This document shows, piece after piece, positions 56,350-64,000 of a stretch of 64,000 nt of DNA; position 1 is the stretch's first letter; each line of letters starts with the position of its first letter. The position numbers and the translations under genes were made by a program. The stretch is from positions 24,600,774-24,664,773 of the forward strand of contig NC_065555.1 in the NCBI RefSeq assembly GCF_022605725.1. Reading direction: 5' to 3'. Under the pieces are notes generated by a model. It was not told where the DNA came from, made no database searches, and saw only the letters and a program-made list of their open reading frames with translations. Source of the stretch: Anthonomus grandis grandis. Taxonomy: Eukaryota > Arthropoda > Insecta > Coleoptera > Curculionidae.

Positions 56350-57130
56350 AATAATTGCTGTTAATTTTTAGCATCAGAATGGGTTCGAATCCGGCTACCT
56401 AGGACGTCCCAAAGATGTTCAATGGGACTTAAATCTGCAGATTAAGATGGCCATTCAAGTACAGCTATATTTTTCTCATGAAAGTAATCTTTTACTACCT
56501 TGGAAGAACGTTTCGGTTCATTGTTCTGTTGAAAAATCCACCGCAATGGTATATCCTCTTCTGCATATTCTGCATTGCATTTTTCAATATTTCTTTGTAT
56601 CGAAAGCGGTTCATTTTACCCTACACTTGATTGATTGGCCCTATCCCAGACTATTATATTTCTTCCTATATGTTAATAATGAGAATATGGAATTTCGCCT
56701 TAAATATTGCACCTGTCGGTCGCCTTACATATTTTCTGCCATCAGACCCAAACAGTGAACATTTGATTTCATTAGTTCACAGAACGGTATTTTATTTTTC
56801 TTGGGACCAAGGAAGATGAGCTCTAGGAAACTCCATTCGGGTTTTTATATTTACCTTAGATAAAGGCAGCATTTAACAGCGACTTTTCCATAAAGACCTC
56901 CATCAAGTAGACGGCTTCTTATTGTTCTACTCGTCACGTTAACACCAAGTTGCTCCGAGAATTCACTTGTAATTTGCTTGAAATTTTGTCTGGGGTCAAA
57001 TTTTCAAATCCTTAAAATAGTTTTATCAATTTGAGAATTTACATCAGCACGACTATAATTGTTTAAAATTATTTTTGTTACTGCTCTTTTAAAAATATTT
57101 AGACTTCTTGCAGTCAACGACTTCTTTCTA
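56350..57130 (-). pseudogene. Tc1/Tc3-like transposase remnant
   Basis: Minus strand from about 57115: SLNIFKRAVTKIILNNYSRA, then DPRQNFKQITSEFSEQLGVN, VTSRTIRSRLLDGGLYGKVA (second HTH), and a degraded catalytic part with FCELMKSNVHCLGL and SADLSPIEHLWDVLGSRIRT, the third acidic residue Glu in the NPIEHLWD block. Many stops and shifts. The plus-strand frame at 56447-56758 is antisense to it. Terminal repeats not found. Confidence 0.75.
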
Positions 57131-58009
57131 TAAAAAGTATTAAATAAAACAAAGGAAACAACAAAGAACAAACAGCGTTAAATAAAACAAAGGAAAAATA
57201 ACGTATAAGATATACTAAATAAATTAGTTCACAGGTTCGTTAACAGGTAGAGCTAAGACAGAAATCTTTAAAGCCCAGAATATAAAAAGTTTCCATACCT
57301 ACTGCCAACCACACATTTTTATCGCAAAAACAATTTAAATAATATGTGTTGGTCAATTTTTAAACGGAATATGGACATCGGTGTCATTTCTGTATTAAAG
57401 CTGTGTTCTCATTAATAATTAGTTGTAGTTGCTCAAGAAATTAGGATTTAGATTAGAGTCTGATCTATAACTCGATATTTATTACCGCCTTGTCTTCGAA
57501 GATATATATATACATATTTGAATTTGACCATGATTTTATCTTCATGAGAGCTACAGCTATTTATTTCATTTACAAATATGGTAAATTTTCCTTAATATCC
57601 GCACGCCGTTCAAAGCATAAAAGTGATTGACTGACATTTTTTGTTCGAATTGAATTTTTTACATCAATGTATTCGTTATTGAATTTTACGTACCACTATT
57701 CTATTTATTTAAAAAAAAAACAGGTATTGTTTGCTAATATTATCGATGCAAAGTTTACTATGCATAAGAGCAATGCAAGATAAAATAGTTATAAAATTTG
57801 ATTTTCTCCCATTTAACTTTAATGTACTTAGCCACTTTAATGCTTTGTTCGGCAGCTTACTAGTCATATCATTTATGAATTTTACAAGAATCTTAGAACT
57901 TATGTTTTGTTTATAAACATATTCATCGATTCTCTCTGTTGTCAAGTTTACACGCATTTTCAAAAGAGGAAATATTCAGCTATATACTAACATATATCAT
58001 AATCCTAAT
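57131..58009. other. AT-rich spacer with one short repeat
   Basis: 57525-57625 is the second copy of the repeat at 54705. Overlapping frames on both strands at 57709-57963 have no motif. Confidence 0.35.
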
Positions 58010-58690
58010 TTAACTTATTGATGTTAGATTTTGGATTAACAATAAAAAGTAGAAAAAGATATCTGTTATTCTAAGCGCAAAAATAACATCTTCAAAGCAA
58101 AAAAACATTCTTATTTCTAGAACCGCTTTAAAAAAAATTGAAATGGCAACACCGCAAGCAAAAGCTGGTGTCATCTTGACAAATGGCTTTGTGCTTACAT
58201 TCGGCATTTGTGAAGTTCTGTGTTTTTTCTTTAGTTTTTGGTTGAAAAAGGAAAAAGGTTGATTTATTTCAGTGTTTTTGTGAAGAAATCTATAATAATT
58301 ATAAAATATTTATTTTCCTTAAAAATGCTTTTTATTAGACAAGTACCTTTACTTTTTTGAAGTACGTCAAAAAAAAGCATAAAGAGTTTATAAACGGTAA
58401 TATTTTTTATAATTTAAAGCATTATCTATTAATAATAAATATTTATCATGTACATATTTTTTGACGACGTCACTGGTAAATATTACTTATATCGGTGGAA
58501 TCAACAATGCGATCGAGCGGCGTTCCGATGTTGTTGCCTTTTTTTTCCAACATACGTTATCTACATTAATTTAACTTTAAATGTTGACTGCTTTATAGAG
58601 TACGATATCGTATTTTATGAAAAAAAAAAGATTCATATTTTATTAAAGAGGAATATTAGTATTCTTTTGTACCTTTCAAAATAAATGACA
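58010..58690 (-). repeat. Dispersed repeat, copy B (partner at 30885-31675)
   Basis: Reverse complement of copy A with substitutions and indels. Near its start (58683-58706) is a hairpin AAATGACAAA/TTTTGTCATTT not intact in copy A. Short ORFs in it (58010-58207, 58448-58684) are not conserved between copies. Confidence 0.85.
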
Positions 58691-58946
58691 AATTTTTTTG
58701 TCATTTCTACCTAAGCATTTGGCATCAATGCATCAGAGATGTTGTAAGCAAATAAATTGCCCATAGTTCCATGGAAATGCTAACTCTAGGCTTTCAATGT
58801 TCTAAAACAAGAATAAAAAAAGACACTCCTATCTTGAAGATTCCTCAACAATTTTTTAGATAATTTGGATATTTTCAGCATTTTAGGAACTTGTGGAGAA
58901 ATTCCTGGATTTTTAGTAGAATGTGTTTTCATGTCATAATTTTTAT
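58691..58946. other. Short spacer
   Basis: Nothing recognised. Confidence 0.3.
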
Positions 58947-58951
58947 ATTAC

Positions 58952-59243
58952 TGTTAGATAAAAATATTATTTTTATAGGAGACGCACAACAACCGTTCCA
59001 AACAAGGCACGTAGTCATTCTCTACTGATCGCTGGTAAATATTTCTGTTATTTTTACCAACGCATCGCATTACTTAGAATCACTACCTGGACTTGCATTT
59101 TTTTGGACAGTGGCATCGCATCGCGTTGGCCATATTATTATTAATATAATAATAAGCTTGTATACTTATCTCAGTATTATAATAAATCAAATAATAACAT
59201 AGAACTACAAGATTATTAACAAAAATATCGCTTGACGCTAACA
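58952..59243 (-). repeat. Gypsy 3' LTR
   Basis: 292 bp, TGTTAG...CTAACA. Differs from the other LTR near 59110, 59129 and 59146 (G/A, G/C, T/A). On the minus strand it is the downstream LTR. No clear polypurine tract precedes it. Confidence 0.95.
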
Positions 59244-59482
59244 CGGCCAGCCTGACACTGGGACGCTCTCGGCCCAATGTTTTCCCTTTTTTTATGCTCG
59301 GTTTCATCCTGACTACTAGTACTGGATGTGTTCGTGTCAACATCAGTGTTGGTTTGATCCAACAGAACAGAACTAGACAACAAAAAACAGTTTCATAATC
59401 AAGTGTTCTTAAGAGCGCTTTATTTCAAAATACACATATATATTTAACATGCTCAAACACCAATGCTTAAAATCTAACAAGT

Positions 59483-59900
59483 GAAGATATCCGCCAAAAA
59501 GCATTAAACCATGCCCAAGCATCTTCACTAAAAATAATTTAAGCCAGTGAGATATCAGCCAGACAGCATTATACCATGCCCATACATCTATCTATAAATA
59601 TTTTAACCCAGTGAGATATCCGCCAGACAGCATTATACCATGCCCAAGCATCTACACTAGAAATATTTTAACCCAGTGAGATATCCGCAAGACAGCATTA
59701 TACCATGCCCAAGCATCTACACTAAAAATATTTTAACCCAGTGAGATATCCGCCAGACAGCATTATACCATGCCCAGGCATCTACACTAAAAATGTTTTA
59801 ACCCAGTGAGATATCCGCAAGACAGCATTATACCATGCCCAAGCATCTACACTAAAAATATTTTAACCCAGTGAGATATCCGCCAGACAGCATTATACCA
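59483..59900. repeat. 65-bp tandem repeat array inside the gypsy element
   Basis: About 6.5 units of 64-65 bp starting near 59483, 59549, 59613, 59678, 59743, 59808 and 59873. The unit contains GAGATATCCGCCAGACAGCA, TTATACCATGCCCAAGC and TTTTAACCCAGT. The last five units alternate between CGCCAGAC and CGCAAGAC, showing a 130-bp higher-order dimer. The outer units are more diverged. Non-coding. Confidence 0.95.
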
Positions 59901-60044
59901 ACAATTACCGCTAACACGGTCATACAATTATAATAATATTAGTTACCTGGCAATCATCATAGTGAGTATATACGTATGACTCAAGCAACTCTGAGCAGTC
60001 CTCAGGAGTCCGTTCATTTGGCCACAAACGCATCTGGTAAGACG

Positions 60045-60820
60045 CTACTGCTGTAAGTCCAGTAGATTCAGCAACATCTCCCACTTTCCTTGATTCATAT
60101 CTATTCGCAGATAGGATTTTTTTTTTACCTTATATGGCCCCAACCATCCAGACTCAAGTTTCTTTGGCTTAATTACCTCTCTGTTAATAAGTACATAATC
60201 ACCAACTTTAAAGGTTTTTTTTTGTACTTTTGCACGTTTATTCACGTACGTATCTTGAATAATTACATTTTCATCAAGACGCTTCTTTACAAACTGCTTC
60301 CATTTCTCCGTCTGAATAAGCGAAGAAGGCAGTTTATCTTCCGACGCATTGTCAATGATACGATTAATTTCGGGTATCCTGTTATCACATCCAAATAACG
60401 TTTGAAGGGGTGTCCTTTTTGTGGTTTTATGAACAGTAGAATTGATAATCAGCTGAATACGCGAAACAAGTGCACTCCAGTGAGATAAAATGTCTGCTTG
60501 AACACGCAATAAATTTGCAATTAAACTCATGTAGCGATCAGCTTGACCATTAGTTTGGTATACGTATGGGGTAATGAAATGCCACTCTATATCCCATTCA
60601 CGTAAGAGTTCATGGTTCTGGACTGCACGAAGAGAACTACCATTATCTGTTATTATTCGAGCTGGAGTTCCTACAAGATATATTATGTCCATTATGCAAT
60701 CAGCAATTTCATCCGTTTTGAGACTCTTATGAAACTCCTACGAAAATATGAGCAAAATCGTCTTCAGTCTTAGGTAAAGGTCCAAAACAATCAATGTGAA
60801 GAGTGTTGAATGGAATGTCA
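60045..60820 (-). pseudogene. Gypsy integrase (core and C-terminal domain), partly deleted
   Basis: Minus strand: NTLHIDCFGPLPKTEDDFAH (first catalytic Asp, about 60810-60750). A gap/frameshift follows, then the open frame 60692-60045 with ARIITDNGSSLRAVQ (second Asp, TDNG) and YQTNGQADRYMSL, where the catalytic Glu of NGQ.ER is Asp. The C-terminal part has FKVGDYVLINREVIKPKKL and GWLGPYKVKK, the GPF/Y module. The N-terminal HHCC finger is absent. After a frameshift in a T-run (about 60117-60126) the tail continues in another frame (GLTAVASYQMRLWPNERTPE) to about 59960. Confidence 0.9.
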
Positions 60821-60827
60821 ACTTTGT

Positions 60828-61481
60828 TTATTGAATGGATTTTATAGCTGGATGGTTTAGGGATGCGTTTTCGGGTGAGGCACCATCAACAATCTCAGAA
60901 ATCCGATTAATGCATACTGATTTTGGTGGATTGCTACTTAAATAATCCACATACGACATCTGATTACCCGCCCTATGCTCAATAATAAAATTGAAGTCCT
61001 GTAGGTAAATCCACCAACGACTTACTCGCGGAACTAAATCACGCTTATACTGAGAGCTTTTTAATGAGTTGCAATCTGTGATCAATATGAATGGGATACC
61101 TACAAAATAGTGTCTAAACTGTTTCAGTGCATAAACCACGGCCAACGTTTCCAACTCAAGATCTATAGGAGGCCAATTAGAAAACCACTCACCTGCCTCC
61201 CCTTCAAAACAGTTTGCAATTCTGCCCATCAGAATACCATCGTTCCAACATAAATCAGTAGCCAACTCAGAAATATCATCAATCCATCTTTGCGGTTCGT
61301 CTCTTCCAGGCACAAAAGTAGATAACTTTATAGAGCCACTAGCATAAGAGACAGACGGCACATTACCAGAAACGCTATTATTTGCTCGCGAATCCACTCG
61401 GTCCAATAGGCCACGTAATAAAGTGGACGCAACCGAATTTTCTTCCCCCACTATAATTTTAACGTTTGAGACGCCACACAA
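60828..61481 (-). pseudogene. Gypsy gag-RNase H in-frame fusion ORF
   Basis: 217 codons open. Residues ~1-105 are gag-like: IKLSTFVPGRDEPQRWIDDI and GRIANCFEGEAGEWFSNW match the retrotransposon gag domain. From about residue 106 the frame becomes the C-terminal part of RNase H: LELETLAVVYALKQFRHYFV, FILITDCNSLKSS (catalytic D), RWWIYLQDFNFIIEHRAGNQ, YVDYLSSNP. Protease, RT and the first part of RNase H are missing at the junction near 61170, yet the frame is kept. The fusion could yield a stable protein, but has no polymerase. ATG at 61481 is the first in frame, about 105 bp inside the 5' LTR. Confidence 0.85.
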
Positions 61482-61572
61482 AAATTAAATAACACATAAA
61501 TAAATTATGTTAGGGATAACTGCACAATGCACAATATAAACAGCAAAACGGCACATATATTTGGGATTCTTT

Positions 61573-61585
61573 ATCCCACTTCTGA
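61573..61585 (-). promoter_or_regulatory. Gypsy primer-binding site (tRNA-Leu-like)
   Basis: Directly after the 5' LTR on the minus strand, TCAGAAGTGGGAT is complementary to the 3' end of insect tRNA-Leu(CAG) (...ATCCCACTTCTGA) as I remember it, just short of CCA. The position next to the LTR supports the role. The tRNA identity is from memory. Confidence 0.65.
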
Positions 61586-61877
61586 TGTTAGATAAAAATA
61601 TTATTTTTATAGGAGACGCACAACAACCGTTCCAAACAAGGCACGTAGTCATTCTCTACTGATCGCTGGTAAATATTTCTGTTATTTTTACCAACGCATC
61701 GCATTACTTAGAATCACTACCTGGACTTGCATTTTTTTGGACAATGGCATCGCATCGCGTTGCCCATATTATTATTAATAAAATAATAAGCTTGTATACT
61801 TATCTCAGTATTATAATAAATCAAATAATAACATAGAACTACAAGATTATTAACAAAAATATCGCTTGACGCTAACA
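61586..61877 (-). repeat. Gypsy 5' LTR
   Basis: 292 bp with the same ends as the 3' LTR. Carries the promoter of the element by family knowledge. Its outer edge is followed by the ATTAC duplicate and, four bases later, by the Tc1 element. Confidence 0.95.
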
Positions 61878-61885
61878 ATTACATA

Positions 61886-63413
61886 TACACAAATGCACAA
61901 AAATTATCGCATCACTTATTATTTCTTAAATATTTTAAATTTTTTGCCTGTTTTTTTAAATTTTATTGATATTGATAATTAAATCACCAAATAATACGAC
62001 TTTTGCAACATTTATTTTAAATCAGTTCAATCTACAGAGGACAAACATTTTGATTCACCAAAATATAGAAAAATCAAAAAAATTGTACAAAACATGTATA
62101 CAAAAAAAATTAACTTTATTTAAAATGAATTTCTAATAGCGTGTGTTACCGCCCCTGGCTCTAATTTTCGTCTTCGAAGGCTTCTAAACAGGTTCTGGAG
62201 GTATTCTTGCCGCACGTTTGCCCAGAAGTCAAAAAGAACATTTTGAAGATCATCTAATGTTCTTATTGGTGCTGGATGTTGCTGAATTTGCCATCCTAGA
62301 TGGTCCCAGACATGTTCTATCGGATTAAGGTCCGGGCTACGTGCACGCCAATTTAGGGTGGGTATCTCGACCTCTTCTAAGTATTGCCAAACAACTCTAG
62401 CAGCGTGTGGACGAGCATTATCATGCATTAGCACAGAATTATCACCGATATAGGGCACTACATGAGGTTCTAGGATATCGGTTATGTACCTGTCAGCATT
62501 TAGTCTTCCATCATTCACTAATACTAGCTCCGTTCGACCCTCAAAAGAAATTCCTCCCCAAACCATGATAGAGCCACCACCAAAGCTTTCAGTTTGACAA
62601 AAATTAACCTGATCGTGCCGTTCACCACGTCGCCTATATACTGGTACACGCCTATCTGATGAATATAGACAAAATCTTGATTCATCCGTGAATAAAATAT
62701 TGGACAGTCTTGAATATTCCAATTTGCGTATTCTCTAGCAAATTGCAATCTTGCTACTCGATGTTCTCTGGTAAGACGTGGACCTCTAGCTGGCACTCTG
62801 GCTCGTAAACCTGCTTCTCTCAGCCTATTTCGAACTGTCTGTAGGCTTATTCGAACATTACGAGCAGCCAACAGATCTGTTTGCAGTCTTCTAGAGGTGG
62901 TATGCCTAATTCTCAAAGCCGTTAACCTTAAGTAACGATCATCTACTGCCGAAGTTACCCTTCTGCGGCCTTGTCCGGGTCATCTGGATAGTTGTCCTGT
63001 TTCTTGGTAGCGATTAACAACTCTGGATATGGTGCTTTGTTGAACTCGCATTATCCGAGCGTCGTATCTTTGACTGCGGCTATCTTCTATGAGCGCAATG
63101 ATTCTAGCGGCTTCTTCATTAGTCACATGTCTTGTTAAACGTTCAGGCGAATCCATTATTAACAATAAATTTAAATTTTCACTTTAGAATACTATTTGCT
63201 TAGAACGTTTTCGATCACAATGCATTCGCCAACACAAGAATAATCTACGCAAGCATTTTTGCTTCAAAAAAATATGTAAGAAATTCCGATCATTTTTTGT
63301 CCATGATAAGAAACCAGAAATATCTTTTAAGTTGATACATATACAGATTGTCCCAAAAAATATTAAAAATATTTTAAAATACTAGTGATGCGATAATTTT
63401 TGTGGGGTGTGTA
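61886..63413 (-). mobile_element. Tc1-like (DD34E) transposon, near full length
   Basis: Flanked by TA (61886-61887 and 63412-63413). The inverted ends CACAAATGCACAAAAATTAT and ATAATTTTTGTGGGGTGTG continue inward (CGCATCACT/AGTGATGCG, AAATATTTTAAA) for about 50 bp. One transposase gene on the minus strand, with a single frameshift and a single nonsense codon. 1524 bp, typical for Tc1. Confidence 0.95.
62120..63165 (-). pseudogene. Tc1-like DD34E transposase, one stop and one frameshift
   Basis: From 63165 (or the second Met at 63153): SPERLTRHVTNEEAARIIAL, DARIMRVQQSTISRVVNRYQ (first HTH). TGA near 62980 interrupts SR*PGQGRRRVT, the GRPR-like linker. Second HTH ARNVRISLQTVRNRLREAGL. A one-base frameshift near 62708 then leads into the frame 62722-62120: NILFTDESRFCLYSSDRRV (first Asp), SVLMHDNARPHAARVVWQYL (second Asp) and RSPDLNPIEHVWDHLG (Glu, 34 residues on). 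The C-terminus is complete at the stop 62120. Otherwise well preserved, so the copy was probably inactivated recently. Confidence 0.95.
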
Positions 63414-64000
63414 TCTTACTCAAACTCTTAATTTTAGTAGATTAATATACGTTAAGTCAACTATTTACATTTTGAGGAGACGTATCATTTGCTAGTGTAT
63501 TTACAATATTTAAGGTTTTCTTGAGCTCCGATATTCATGGCGTATAAAATATGTATTTGTTTTACATCAAAGCAAGAAACCTGATCCATATATATGACTA
63601 ACAAACTAATTACTTCCTCGGAAAGAATCAACGAATTTTTTTAAACTCGTAAGGTTACATCATGATTCCTCAGGCGTCATGTCACCTCACCTCGCAACTG
63701 CCCAAGGCCTCCAGCTATTATTGTATATAATACGCGGCCGGTACGTCTTTATCTTGTTCTTTGTCACTCCTGTTTTCTTTTGAATTTTGAGTGATCGAAA
63801 GAATTTTTAAAAACATAAACAATTATAAATTGAACTGAACTGAAAACAATTATAACATTGCAAATGTAAAGTCGATAGTTATTTGTTTTAAGATTAATTT
63901 AAACTCAACTTAGTTGACCTTAACTGATTGTAAATCATATGGGACAAGAAAAACAGGCCCTAGCAACAGTATGAGGTAAACGACCAATGAAAGTACCGAA
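63414..64000. other. Right flank, no gene recognised
   Basis: 63660-63770 is less AT-rich and contains TATATAATACGCGGCCG (63723-63739), which could be promoter-like, but no downstream coding start is convincing before the window ends. Confidence 0.35.

Larger units (their letters stand above)
58952..61877 (-). mobile_element. Ty3/gypsy LTR retrotransposon, internally deleted, young
   Basis: Two 292-bp LTRs (58952-59243 and 61586-61877) begin TGTTAG and end CTAACA, differ at three positions, and are flanked by the 5-bp duplication ATTAC (58947-58951, 61878-61882). Coding is on the minus strand: gag joined to RNase H (61481-60828), then integrase (about 60820-60045) and a tail. Protease, RT and part of integrase are missing. 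A 65-bp tandem array lies near the 3' side. LTR near-identity indicates recent insertion although the element is defective, so mobilisation in trans by a complete relative is likely (inference). Confidence 0.95.

Noticed and set aside
56447..56819. Plus-strand ORFs with hydrophobic segments
   Set aside because: Antisense to a Tc1-like transposase remnant (SADLSPIEHLWD).
59483..59900. CRISPR-like array
   Set aside because: Units are contiguous 65-bp tandem repeats with no unique spacers, inside a eukaryotic LTR element.
60090..60398. 102-codon plus-strand ORF
   Set aside because: Antisense to the gypsy integrase C-terminal domain.
1..64000. tRNA or rRNA genes
   Set aside because: No cloverleaf with A/B boxes and no conserved rRNA segment was seen. 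The R1- and R2-like fragments are not in rDNA here.

Overview
The window reads as non-coding, repeat-dense nuclear DNA of an arthropod, most likely an insect. It is strongly AT-rich and has no operon-like gene packing. Nearly every recognisable protein fragment belongs to a eukaryotic transposable element: CR1/Jockey-, RTE-, R1- and R2-like LINEs, Ty3/gypsy, Ty1/copia, hAT, P-element/THAP, Tc1 DD34E and mariner DD41D. I cannot name the species or order from sequence alone. Only one host-gene feature is convincing: a signal-peptide first exon with a splice donor at 38878-38920 (+), behind a TATA-like promoter.

Layout. 0.5-5.5 kb: LINE debris, then a CR1-like LINE (3.2-5.5 kb, +) with its middle deleted. 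5.8-7.3 kb: a decayed ubiquitin-protease-like gene (-) and a long-TIR MITE. 8.2-15.6 kb: a CR1-like LINE (-) split by a complete hAT element (10012-13186) with an exact 8-bp target duplication. 16.5-25.3 kb: a copia RNase H scrap, an inverted repeat carrying a hammerhead-ribozyme motif, and two broken R1-like LINE copies. 25.6-41 kb: many LINE fragments on both strands, a repeat family copied again at 58 kb, a truncated P/THAP transposase and the host exon. 41.2-51.2 kb: two DD41D mariner elements with very long inverted repeats (41246-43300; 48647-51153), a ~1 kb foldback palindrome (about 45395-46382) and a DDE-like transposase fragment. 51.4-58.7 kb: LINE and Tc1/mariner debris. 58.9-63.4 kb: a young defective Ty3/gypsy element (LTRs differ at 3 of 292 positions; TSD ATTAC) lying four bases from a near-intact Tc1 element.

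The elements do not act together as a pathway. Several are nested, which gives a relative order of insertion. Most are dead by stops, frameshifts or deletions. The youngest are the gypsy, Tc1, hAT and the two DD41D copies.

The most unusual observation is a pair of 35- and 40-bp perfect-ended palindromic insertions (24980-25014 and 45503-45542). They share termini CGTTGATTGA...TCAATCAACG, and each is flanked by its own 7-bp direct repeat (TCCTAGG; CTTATAA). One interrupts a LINE reading frame and the other one arm of the foldback. They behave like a minute mobile palindrome.
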